Of a stretch of 64,000 bases of DNA, positions 38,701 to 51,731 are shown one piece after another. The notes beneath the pieces are model-generated. The model did not search any database. It saw only the letters and a program-made list of their open reading frames with translations, and was not told the DNA's origin. A program made the position numbers and the translations under genes. Location of the stretch: positions 6,372,001-6,436,000 of the forward strand of contig NC_064239.1 in the NCBI RefSeq assembly GCF_023101765.2, written 5' to 3'. Position 1 is the first letter of the stretch, and each line of letters starts with the position of its first letter. Origin of the DNA: Spodoptera frugiperda. Taxonomy: Eukaryota; Arthropoda; Insecta; Lepidoptera; Noctuidae.

Positions 38701-39937
38701 TATGTTGTGCGCCCACTATTATAGCAAATGTTATCAGAAAAGTAAAGAAATGCTTAATAGGCTTGAACTTTGTATTGTTCAAATACCATTTGACGCGGAA
38801 TTCGATCCTCTCGAACCTTGGAATTGGCAAATACTTATTTAATTGAGAGGTACTTTCGTGAATAGCGGAGTAAAAAAACGGGTTCGAGAATTTTTTAGGG
38901 AGGAAGGCAAGGAACAAACACAATACGGGTAGGTTTATACAAAACAAGACTTCGAACGAAATGTTTTTAAGATAAAAGTTCTTGTGGCTTTATTTCAATT
39001 TTATTGTACAAGGCTCAGACAGAGCGGAACGCAAACGACTTTTGCTGTGTGTTACCAAGTGCAGCTTGAGACAAGAGTTTGCATTTTGGAAACTATACAG
39101 TTATGTGAATGTAAAAGCAGTGTTATCACGCGATTTGTCCGTGCGAACGTAGTATTTAATACAACATAGCGTTGAATGTTTGGTCGATATTGCCAAGGAA
39201 GGTAAAATCTGTTCATATATACTGCACTATGTAATTAAGGAAATCCGTTTTTATGACCTTGTTCAATAAACTTCCATAACACATTATCTGTGTTAGCAAC
39301 AAAAAACAAATAAACGAGCATATCCACTAGATTTGTCTTCATTACCAAACGCCCTAAAAACGTTGTCTTCAATGGGATTTCAAGTTCCCCTTTCAAGCCC
39401 AATAATGTGCCCAGGGATCTTGTTAAATAAAATTGAGTAAGGTATAAAGCGGACGTAGCGAGATATGTTTATACGGTTCTATGGGTGAATAATAATATGT
39501 ATGTAAATAAATTCCATCGAACCGGGTTAAGGAATCAATTTGTAAAGCAACGAAACAGAGGCAGGTACTCCGAGAGGCATTCAACCTCCGTTGGTCACGT
39601 CGAATGTTTGTGATTTTTTTCAAAACTTTTTCCATTTGCGGCCTCGAAATGTTTGTGCTTCAACAAATTGGAACGCATTTTAAACTCTATTAATCTATGT
39701 TTTGTGAATATAGAATAGATTGTGGATTTGGATAGGTTTATGGATATTGAACCTTTTTTTTTCTAATTCTCTTTTTTGACATCCAATTTCTAACACGAGT
39801 ATGGGATTGAAACATTGTTAAAATAACCTTTTATGTTGACGACTAAGCAAAGCTGTATTACTGTCTCGTTGTAATATTAAAGTACCAAATTCAGGTAGCT
39901 TTTGAAAATAGAATGATGAAATTTTCCTTGAAATTAA
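32753..39937. other. Non-coding; GC-rich patches
   Basis: Two patches stand out. 33825-33945 carries the hairpin CCGGCG-AATC-CGCCGG. 37370-37530 is GC-rich, with overlapping open frames on both strands that start only at GTG and lack motifs. They could be conserved regulatory elements. No gene is supported. Confidence 0.45.
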
Positions 39938-40287
39938 GGGTGTTTTTCCAGGTGAGATGTGCTATGTATCTATGCTGTGAGGATGTAATAGCTAAGCTGT
40001 GAAACTATGTGACCATTTCCAATGATACTAAGCTATGTAACGGTGCGAGTAAGATGTGCTACCGCAAAGTAGCAGGTTGAGAATGATGCGCAGCTCGAGT
40101 ATGCGATGTATCGATAGTAGGGAAACCATCCATAGCACACATCCATAGCACGTATCTTTCCATATAAAAAAAAACTTAGTTGAACCCGTTTCCACCAGTG
40201 CTAAGCTAAGTATACCAATGAATATGATTGGTGGAAGTCAAGCGTATCCATAGCAACGTAGCATAGCACATCTCTGGTGGAAAAGCC
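39938..40287 (+). mobile_element. MITE, copy 2 (longest)
   Basis: 350 bp. The left end GGGTGTTTTTCCAGGTGAGA is preceded by TTAA. The right end GCACATCTCTGGTGGAAAAG is slightly shortened and followed by TAA. The ends are inverted relative to each other (GAGATGTGCTATG against CATAGCACATCTC). An internal pair TTCCACCA / TGGTGGAA gives a second foldback. Same family as 8678-8987 and 12010-12132. Confidence 0.75.
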
Positions 40288-43200
40288 TAATCTTTATGAT
40301 AACACAATAAAAATGTAACTGACTTTATATTAAAATACCCTAAGAAACCGACTGTAACTTAATTCTGAACTAAAAGCAAACGTATTAAATATCCAAGTTT
40401 CTGAGGACAAATACATTTGTAATGATATACGAACGTAGATTTTGTGTTTCGCTCGTTTGTAATGTAAATTTACCTTTCCTTAGTTAGTCTGTAGCGTACG
40501 GACGGGCAAAGTGAAGTTAATGGCCGACCGTAGCCGGCCGCTGTGTCGGCTTGTTATTAACTTTTAATTAAACTATCGAGATTTTGTAACCAGGTTAAAA
40601 ACAATTTTATTCTGCACAAAGTAGCCGGCTGTTACAACAATGCATATTGCATGCGACGCTGTTTCCACACAAATAAGATGAATTTTATCGCTTTTTACAG
40701 TAAGCGATAAAACCTCAAAATATTGATAATCTTAGTACCTAATATGCGTTTTACAATCACGATAAATATCCCAGTTTAGGTACCATATGAAATAATCATA
40801 TAGTACAGCATAATCCGGCTTCACAAAACACTAAGCATAAATAAAGACAGATCTCAAAGTTATTGAACTCTGTAAGATGAAAGCATTCTTCATTTATTCA
40901 AGTTAAGTTCGTAGCAACAGAATAAGGTGTCGTTTGAAGTCCGGACATTCACATGAAACACAGTAATAAACAGAGAGATAGACGGATACAATTCGTCAAA
41001 TGCTTGAATCGAAGTTTGTTGCCTATTTCAGGACTGCTAGACATCATAAATTATATGTAATAAGTTGACCTTTAAGATTTTATTATAACAAATATTATAC
41101 AGACAGCAACTGTCCAGTGATAAATTGAAGAAGCGTGAGATGAGACACGACAGGAACGTGATGGGTATATAATATAAAAAATCTCCAGAAAGCAAACCGT
41201 TTTACCGTAAAAATCCTAGCGTCAGCTAAATAGAGGTAGCATAGCGTCCCTCGAAGGAGCGTACACCGCAAAGAGTCAATTTTCAAAAATGACGTCGTTA
41301 AAAAATAGTGGGGAGCTAGTAACAGTTTTCAAGGGAACTCATTACCAAACTCCTTGAGGTACTATTTCGGGTGAATAGGACGGCGGCGCGGCGAGATAGC
41401 GCGCGCTTATGAGCGATATCGCGACAAACGAAGTGCGCTCGGGAGCTCGGGATCCGTCGGCCCAGCCCGATTCAAGTGAACTCACTACCCGAGGAGCCTC
41501 AGACCGCTTGTTAACTACAAGATTTATCGGCCGCAGACGGATTTCTTGAATGTATTCGGAAGTGTTCTGCGACTCGATTGAATTTGTACGAGCTAAGATT
41601 CAGTAGGCAATTAAGGTGGATATCTAACTTGTTATACATCGTATGTATATAACGTAAGAATTAATAAATGAAAGGAGTAAATTATACGAATATAGTTTTG
41701 AAATTATTAAAGCAGGTGTTGATGTTTAACAGAGTTTTGGCAACTGGCACGACTGCACCGGAGCCGAGCTTGAAGTATTAGCCTCGACCGCATGGCGCAC
41801 CACAAACGTACTCTACGAAAAAGACGTGTGGAGATTTCCACATAATATAATATTTTGCACTATTTACCTTCATGAAGTTTCTTACTACGAAATATTACCG
41901 GACGTTGCTACGAGCTACGAAGCGCGTAGCGTTTGCTACGAATTTCTACGAGTGGAAGAATGTTTAGGTTTTTATAAGATGTTGGTATTTTAGTAGTTCT
42001 AAGGACTGAGTTATTGGTAAAATAATCATAAGAGTTTCAGAAAAATCACATAGTAACAAGAATTTTGAAAATATACTACATAATTGTAATTCTTGTATAT
42101 ACCTGAAGTACCTAAAGAATACCAACATGATCCTACATTATTTTAAACACAATTGTGTTGTAGTCATGAAACAAGTACAAAGAAGAGATGCCATAATGTA
42201 AAAAACGGCCCTGTCCAAAAATATATTAAGTAAAAATGTGTAGGTAGGTTGTAGGCGCTCGCGCAATTGGCAACGTTTTCGTAGTATTGGACCGCTAGAT
42301 GGAAAATAGAAAGTGCGCTCCCCGTAAAGTGTCACGCATTATGTTAAAGGGAAATCCAGTTATGACATCTCCTCTTTGTATTTGCTTCATGGTTATACTT
42401 AGAAACTTATACAAACAACGTTCCTTAATATTATAATATTTATTCGTATTAAGAGGAACGAAAATACAATTTACCAAGTATTATTATTATTGAATGTATG
42501 TACTAATTATTATGCTTATACTAAACATATTTTTTTATATTAGATATACAAAATGTCTAGTTTTATATGTATAAGTAATATAATAAAGTCATAGTCGTAA
42601 AAAAGCTGTTCTTAACAGAATAGTTTCTTTTTTAATAAGACTAAAATGAACAACGTTCAATATTTAGAATGTAGTGGAAGCAAACGAGATACTTACTAGG
42701 TAATTGAACTCAACATGATGAAGATGGTCTGGTCGAAGCACAGCTAACACAGAAACATTGCGCGGTCGGTTTGATCGACCGCTGCGGTTGCCCAACCAAC
42801 CACTCAATATAAACGAAACTAAGTTCTATATTGAGAGTTTGGTGGGAACTTCATACTATTGGAACATTCAAGTAAATAGTCTAATCACAACCAAACATTT
42901 TATTAAGTTCCTTAAATAAATTAACTTACAAATGTTTTGAATACAGATTGATTTAACATAGTAACTTACCTGGAATATGTTTAAGGATTTTAAAACTTAC
43001 TGCTGTAATTTATAATCAATCTTAATCTAAAGTCATGTGGATGTATTTTTTTTACAGAAACAGCGTACTTCTACTGTCGTAATAACGTATCTAGGTAAGT
43101 CCAAAGATGACAGATTGAGATTACCTAGTATTACTACTGTATTTCAGCCATTAGGGTTCAATATTTCACTTTCAAGAAATAGTTATGAAAGTCAATAGTA

Positions 43201-46200
43201 CAATAGTTGTTACTAAAATACAGAGAGTTACTAAAGAGAAAACTTTTAAATGCTTTCGAACAAATAAGATGAGATTTCAAAGAATTTAATAGAGATTACG
43301 TACACAAACAAATAGTTTTGAAAATAAGGATTAGTCTGGGGGATTAAGATGAAACCGTTTTAGTGAAATTATACAGTGTGCGACGAACTTCTAATTTTAT
43401 CATCGTTATTGCGAATTTATCTCCCGAACGAGCAGAATAACTTTTCCATGATAATATAAGACATTTTTTCTAATAATTGGAACCAACAAATCTGACGCGA
43501 GATAAAAGGTGAAAATAATGGATATATTAATAACGTATTGTTGGGAAATAATGTAGCAAGAGGCAAGATGCTTTAGGACGATATATGAGGTCAGCGTTCG
43601 TGGAAACACTCTCGTCGGAGTTAAGAGATATTTTATGTATGATAAGTATAACAGAGTTAAGCTCGTAGTGATAACATTTTTTTAGCTGAATCCAAGACTC
43701 AGTAAATATAGTTAAGGTTTTTTTAGAATGAATCTATAACATACAATGAGCAGCATTAATTCTTTATTATTGTAGAGTAATTAGTAACTAAAGCTATATA
43801 ACACAGTCATATTAAAAGCTCAATGAAATTCACACAAACCAAGGTCATAACGCTCATATTTTCCAAACAAATTTACTTCACCACCTCGAAAAACTCAACA
43901 AAATTCTAATGAAACACTCCTCGAGTTCTAAAATATTGTAGCCAGCGCCGAAGTAACGTACACTGTTTAATTTTAAAGAAAGGGATATTCAAAATAGCAA
44001 CCGTCGGTTTGCGGTCTCGAGAAAATAGAGCTAGTAACAAATTGCAGCTCGACCAAGATAAAAAGGGCCCGTCATTTTGTTAAACGACTCGCAGTCCTAG
44101 CTGGTGCAAATAACACTGAATCTACATCGATTCTACACAAAGATACACTCTCTGTTAATTAATTTAACTGCCTAAACTACTTTCGTGTTAGATTTCAGAT
44201 TGTTTCTCTTGTTTAGTTGTAGAATATTTGTTTGATAGTGTAAATCTTTGGAATTGTTTGTTAAATTAGAAAAATCTTTTGGTATTTCATTATTTGGTTT
44301 CTAATGAAAATTATGAGGTATCTAAATATGACGATGATGACAAGAGGACCCGTTATAATTTCAAGAAATCTTGATCCGTTATGATGAGTATCTTAACTAA
44401 AAAACGTGTCTGATGAAATATGTAATATCACTATGATTATAGACGGTAAATCAAGTCACAGTCTACATAATATACGTATAATAAACAAATCCATCCAGAT
44501 ATATACCGCAATCTTGTTAAGACTCAGTGCCAACCACAATCTAGTTGAAAAAGGCAAAGCACTATTTGTCTTTGTTTAGACAAATGGTCGTAGTAAAGAG
44601 ACGATCTGTACGAGGCTATAGCTCATGCAATGAGAAAACACTGCAGATCCTTGGCATGGGTATATAAAAATAAACAGTTAGATTCAGAACATGTTTAGAA
44701 CGTACTTATGGTCGCGTTTGTACAGTGATTGTAATTAAGACTGCTAAAAATGTATCATTAGATTTCTTTATTTAGAATTATTGCTTTAGAATTGTACAGG
44801 GTTTACTTTATATTTTGTAGTAACAATGTTTGTTGTTAAATCCTATTTCAATACATCCCATAACATTTCTGTCTCTAGTACTTTCCATCGATGTAAAATC
44901 GGAAGGCAAAATACCCATGGACAGTTTAGCAACCGGTAGTAAAATTGTAAGCCTCTTAAATTTCACAACGTTCCACCGAAGTGTCAATATTGAGCGAATG
45001 TGTCACTCGATCCATGTTAGTGAGTTTGTAACTTTTTTTTATTAAACTCCTGTTTCCATAGTGTTATTTTAAAATAGTCTTGTATGCACTGAATTGATAT
45101 TATTGCTGGTTTAGTATTTATAACAGGTTATACCATCTTACTCAGAGTTATTTAATGTCTATTTAACACAGTTCTTAGCACTTGTTTTCGGAACAAAATC
45201 GTTACTAAGGAATAGTTTAAGTAATTATTAAATGTCTCCGAGTACGGCAGATAGAGTGTTAAAAGTTTTATCTCAACTATTGTAATTCGAAAAGGGGGCT
45301 AAGTATACTATGTTGAAAATAATTAATCGTCGCAAATTATGCAACTCCACTGAATTCCGAAATTATTGTTACAGGTTGTAGATCAAGCACGGAGTAAATT
45401 AGCCAAAGGTGTACTTTATTAAAGATGTTTTCTTCATAATAATTATTATGGTAGGTTAGGTACACCCCTTATTAGTCTCGAGAGTTATAGCAATCGTTTT
45501 CCAGGTAGACAATTAAGGCAGACGCTAAACAGAATAGTGATTTACTCTGAATTCGTTGAAACCGTAGTCAAAAGGGGTTTCATGTTAATTTCTGGAATCA
45601 GTCGAGTGTGTACCTCGTACGGAGCGATGTCAACAGCAGGCAGAGAAAAAGTCAGCGACATAAACCTCCCTAAATTAGATCACGTTGACGTTAATCTTCA
45701 AACGTATGGAGCTCTAATGACTTTTCTGGCCTTACATGGAAAAAAATCTAGAAAATTTAATAGGTATGTACTACGTTAGGAAAACAGAAAATTTTGATAT
45801 TTTATGTTTGTACGACTATTGAATACATGGTTCTTGATTCTTTGTGTAATAGCATAGCATGACACTTTCTATTTTCAAAAGAGAGAGAGACACATTTACG
45901 TATTAAATATGTCACTATCTGTGAAAATGTATTTACTTCTTCTAAGGAAACAACATAATTAAGAAAAACACACAAAGCCCGGTAAAGAAAAAAAGATATC
46001 ACTTTAATAAAAAAATAAAAGTTGAGAGCGGCGGTCTCGTTTTAAACTGTAAACTAATATTTATTACCGAGATAAGTACACTTAATAACAATTTATTTAC
46101 TTCGAAGGGCTCGTTAACTGTTATCAAAACGCGCACAGCAGTCGGCAACTTCGCCTGGGAGCTAGGATGAATGAAAAGCTCTTTCATCGTGCACACTCTT

Positions 46201-49200
46201 TGTCTATCCCCGAATTCATGTGTAAGCTGTCACGAGGGAGGCTCTGATGACGCCACAATAAAGTGCCGTACACTTGCTTGCAATATGAGGAAAAATAAGA
46301 AAGATTTCACATATTCCCTTATATTTGTACTCAGCGCGTGTAATATTGCTAGCTCAATGCATGTTTGACAGTAATTCAACGCGAGAAGCAGACGCCGTGA
46401 GTAACAAATGTATTTCTGCTCCTCACACAATGATATTAGTCGAGAAATATGTCGTTATGAAACATATTTTTTTAAGCTTCGTGATACATAATAATGTAAA
46501 AATGCGCCTGGCTTCAAGTGCCTGCCATATTTTACATTATTCATAAACTTTTAAATTCGTTTGAGTCAAAGCGTGTCAATATCCCATTCTGTGGCCGAGG
46601 GTTTAAATTTTCATTTTTAGGTTGCTTTACTTACATGTAAATGAATACGAATATTTTAAGGAATAAGATTTCGTTTATATTTAATAATATTTGCCAACAG
46701 GATTTTTTCAGGTTACGGTTCATAGAATTTTCTATTGATAACATCCCTTGCATACCTACATAAGTTTAAAAAAGGTAGAGTATTTCACATTTGCAATATT
46801 AAAAATATATTTCACACAAATTTTCTGCACTGCACTGTATTGAAGTACGCTGTTTACTTTCAAAGGATGGAAAATTTGCCGTATGCGTATTTAAAGCTTA
46901 ATAGCAGCGTCTAGCGAAGTGAATAGAAAAAGTAAGTATCGGTGAGCTCGGCAGATTGACGAGACGTAAGAGTTACAGAGAAAAGAGCTGTGGATTCAAA
47001 TGTCCAAATTTTCGACGCTGGGAACTAGTATTACAAACCTTTTTAACAAGGACAGTGTCTTATTCCATCAAAGAAGGTATTCTTATAAAACGTAACCAAT
47101 TAGACACCAAAACTCAAATTCCCAAGATAAACAAGCCAGTTGTCCAGCTAATTTATCTAGTTCAAGTTACTTTAAGCAAGTGTAAGAAAGAATGGGTAGG
47201 TACCGTTGAATAAATGAAATTGCTCAGCTGCTGCCGGGAAAGCGCTCAGAGCTAAGTGAAGGAAGAGTAGCCAACATGATTAATTACAAAGTAAAATAAA
47301 AAGAATAATTTCTTTAGAGGTAATATCAAAATGACTTTTACTGTGCGCTTCAGACATAAAACACTAAGTAAGTACGCATAAAGTTTTCTTTTGTGTGTTG
47401 CTGCGGAGTTCCCGTAGGCTTCATCTTGACTGTACAAGGATGAATGCATCCTTAAGTACAAGTTCTTTTTCGACTTGTTGTTTTCTGTGGAAGTCATGTC
47501 CAGGCTTGAGACCGAATCCCCCGTAGGCTTAATTAAGTCTTGTATGTCCGTGTACACACTGGGTATTGGGTAGTTACCGTGACCATAACTTGTTGATATT
47601 GATGCTATATAATATAACTACGTAGTTAGAGGCTACCTTGTTTAAGTTTCGTCTTCAGTATCGGTTCGACACATTTCTGTTTACGGCCGGGACCGTATGG
47701 CCAAGTTCCGTGGAGAAATGTACGTCGCCTTAATAATTAAACGCGCATGGCCTGGCATAACGAATAGCTTCGTTAATTTATGTCTTCCGATCTTATGAGT
47801 GGGACATTAAAAGATCCTCATGGGAAACTCTTCGCTGATATAATTTAATTAACAAATGCATAAATTGTTGAGCCCCCAATTCGTACTGCCCCGGTAAATG
47901 TGAGACATTTACATACTGTCTGTTTAGATTTTGTTCATGTGTCTGTTTGCTTATTAATAAAGTTTTATAATTGATGTATCGTAAAATAACGCACTTGTTG
48001 TGTACTTATGAATAGTATATACGTGTTGTGCCGGCAGTTTATCAAAGAAATTGTTCTCAGAGGCTAGTTCTGCAATATCTCTCAATGTTGTGCGATATAT
48101 TATTTATTGCCTAGTTCGACGGTAAGATTAGTTACTATAACAGCCTGCAGATGGCACTATAACACTTCCTAATAGTACTGCACTGTCAATATACATACGC
48201 ATATGTTCCACTGAGGTGACAAAATATAATAGGTATGTACATACTGTTCACACGTATGTACACACGTACAAGAGTGTAGGATATTCGGTCGTCATTAATC
48301 TAGATACAATGCGTCCCAAAGGTTTTCTTGCCAAGCCTTAATTCAAAATGATGTATTGTCTAACAAGATGGCTATTGTAAAATAAAATTAACTTGACGTA
48401 AATAACCTTTAACGTGTGGCTCTTTTATATTAAACTGGAATTTAATTCGCTTTTAATAATGTCCCAGAATAATTAATGAGATTTCATTAATTTCATTTTT
48501 TGGGGTGGAACTTTTGTTTTCTGATTAGCATATTACGCGGCGTGGCGTACATCATTAAAATGCTTTAAAATAAACTGCAAGTCATAAAAGAGAGAAACGG
48601 GTTAGTATTTTTTAGCAAGGGTAATAGCTTGCGAGGGTCCATCAATAACGTTGTATAACGTAGCAACATGTACACACCCACCTACTGCTTGGCTCGTAAA
48701 AGAAAATCTTTGATGGATAGCACCATCACGCACAATTTGTACCCAAAACATTGTATGATAAATTATTCCATTTTTATAAATATTCGACCTCATTTCAGTA
48801 GGCACATCGCTGTTGTTAATTTCAAGACGTGAACGAATAATTAAAAATTAGTACTCTAATCAGATAAGCCGGCGCGCTTCACTTTGAGATCACTAAGTAG
48901 TAAATTAACTTTCATAATTGCATACTTGTAATTTGCTGAGTCGAAACCCGAGCAAACTAGTAGCTATCCAAGCGTGTTTAATTTGAAAATTCAATTACGA
49001 TAAATAATTCTATTTTCGTTAATAAAATTATACAGGTAAGGAGAGCGAGAGTTTTATTTAGCCGCTCCACAAGATCCGCCAGACGTAAGGGGAGCTGCAG
49101 CAATACGAACACTCGGAAAAAATAAAAGGAGCGAAATAAAAGAGTGTCTGCCTATTTCAAATGTAAATCTCTGTCGTTGTAACGGGTCGGCTCTCCTGAA

Positions 49201-50880
49201 AAATAAGACGTAGGTCGACGAGATTGTCGCTTCTTGCTTTCGTTGACTTGGAAAATTTCTGAGACGACGCTCTCAAACCCTCTGTAGGATTTGCGACGAG
49301 TTTATGTGTCGTCCTGAGAGAGAAAAGTTAAACAATACACGGTAGATGTTTATGTGTAGGGAAGGAATTGGCAGAGTTACTTATAGAGTGTCGTTCGAAG
49401 AAATATCGTCTCGCTGTCTCTGACACTCGGAAACGTCTATTTGTTGTGTGTGCTTAATGCAGTAATTCAATTGGAGTGGGAAAAGTTTCACAAGATTTTG
49501 CAGGAAATTGTTATTGCACAGCATTATTATTTTGATAAAAGTTAGTTTATAAAGTCATCACTGTGCTATACATAGTTTGTTCCATGTAAACACGGTAAAT
49601 CCCTTTTAAGTACAGGAGCACTTAAAATGCCATCAACACAATATGTAAACATATTTCCCTAGCTAACAAGTTCGAGTGTAGTGTGTAACAAGCCGATCTA
49701 TCATCATTATCACGCAACACTTCATAATAATGCTCTGGAGCGGACTCGCTATCGACAAGTAAAGTGAGCTTAGATACAATTTCTACTAGTGTTTACTAGG
49801 ACATAATGCCCGGATTGCTCGATAGATAAGTCTCGTAGAGTAGTTATCGGACCACAAGGGCAGTAAAAGCTAATTGGTGGGGCGGCCGTTACGGGCACAG
49901 CGTTAGCGCGGCGTCGGGATTGAGAAAATTAACCTCTTCCGAGCGACCCAATTGGTGGACTATGATTAGTTTGTAATTTGTGACGGGCCTTTGCGAATTG
50001 TGGTCGATGTTCACGTTTTTGGTCTGTTAACCATTACGCTATAGTGATTTATGCAGACATGTTGGCTTATTAAATTAAACCGCAATTTTCGTCTCGTGAT
50101 TTTCATTTAATACCGGTCCGCCATATGTTTTAGACCCGTTTATAACTTAGTTTAAAACTGTCATAGATGGAAATTTCTATGAATAGTTCATTTTGCAATA
50201 TACCTATTAATATTTTATGTTATAGGAACTATTTTCTTAATGATTAAGAACATATTGGATATATAAGGACTTTAAAAGTGTCTAACACGGTTTTAGGGAA
50301 GTAGTGTTATATTTGAAGATTACAATAGTAAATATTCAAATTCAATATGAACGGTATTAGTGATTTTAGGAAACAAATATTTTTTGGAATAAAATAATTA
50401 ATAAAGCAGCTTGTCTAATACGTAAAAGTTCTTGAGTAGCGTAATAAACATTAACGTAGAATGTTATACTTCACGTCAGGAAATTGTGGATTTGGTATAA
50501 ACTCTTACAGTTTTCTATGAATATGTTCATTATTATTTCATTTGCCAGTCGTAAGCCTTACAGGGTGCTTTTTGAAGATACCGCGAAGGAATCATGGAAG
50601 GTAACGCGTAATTATTTAATAAGGTTGTCAAGTTTATTATTATGTTATAATATTATATGGCGATAGTTAACCTTATATTAAGTTCCTTACATTATGTAAT
50701 GAGAATATTAATTATTTAAACTATTAAAATGTTTCTTTTAATAGTAATTAATTACTTTGTAGGGATTTGAGTATCTTCTAATTTGTTTAAGAATTTTTCA
50801 GAATATATACAGTGCTTTGATGCTGTTCTTAATTATATCTTTCGTCATGATCCTTACTAGGCACATTTTATAGACTCAAT
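40288..50880. other. Long non-coding stretch
   Basis: No coding ORF. Noted: a GC-rich island at 41375-41480; a GCTACG-rich inverted cluster at 41905-41945; two adjacent hairpins at 42761-42835; and a GC-richer patch at 49875-49955 flanked by AATTGGTGG direct repeats. None can be assigned a function. Confidence 0.45.
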
Positions 50881-51731
50881 ATGACAAGGCCAGAAATATA
50901 TGGTATTCTCTTTCTAAATTCAAATTATTGCCGCCTTTAGAATAATCCCAAATAAAAACAAATGACACGTCAATGACAACAGATACGTTATGACAAGGCT
51001 AGAAATATATCGTTATCTCTTTCTAAATTCAAATTATTGCCGCCTTTCGAACAATCTCAAATAAAAACAAATGACATGTCTATGACGTCAGACACATTAT
51101 GACAAGGCCAGAAATATATCGTTATCTCTTTCTAAATTCAAATTATTGCCGCCTTTAGAACAATGCAAAAACAAATGACACGTCAATGACGTCAGACACA
51201 AAATGACAAGGCCAGAAATATATGGTATTCTCTTTCTAAATTCAAATTATTGCCGCCTTTAGAATATTCCCAAATAAAAACAAATGACACGTCAATGACG
51301 TCAGACACATTATGACAAGGCCAGTAATATATCGTTATCTCTTTCTAAATTCAAATTATTGGTGCCTTTAGAACAATGCAAAAAAATGACACGGCAATGA
51401 CTTCAGACACAAAATGACAAGGCCAGAAATATATCGTATTCTCTTTCTAAATTCAAATTATTGCCGCCTTTAGAACAATGCAAAAAACAAATGACACGTC
51501 AATGACGTCAGGCACATTATGACAAGGCCAGAAATATATCGTAAACTCTTTCTAAATCCAAGTTATTGCCGCCTTTAGAACATTGCAAAAAAAAACAAAT
51601 GACACGTCAATGACGTCAGTCACAAAATGAAAAGGCCAGAAATATATCGTTATCTCTTTCTAAATTCAAATTATTGCCGCCTTTAGAATAATGCAAAATT
51701 AAAAACAAATGACAATAAGACTCGACACATA
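50881..51731. repeat. Satellite: eight tandem units of about 106 bp
   Basis: Units begin ATGACAAGGCCAGAAATATA at 50881, 50990, 51099, 51203, 51312, 51414, 51519 and 51627 (last as ATGAAAAGGCC), so periods run 102-109 bp. A truncated, degenerate ninth unit follows. Each has TTCAAATTATTGCCGCCTTT or a close variant. Five of eight carry the perfect palindrome TGACGTCA near the unit end. Confidence 0.95.

Noticed and set aside
45537..45779. 80-codon ORF with mixed composition
   Set aside because: No motif, no splice context and no recognisable homology; left uncalled.
50881..51731. CRISPR-like array
   Set aside because: Whole units of about 106 bp repeat without distinct spacers in a moth genome; this is a satellite.
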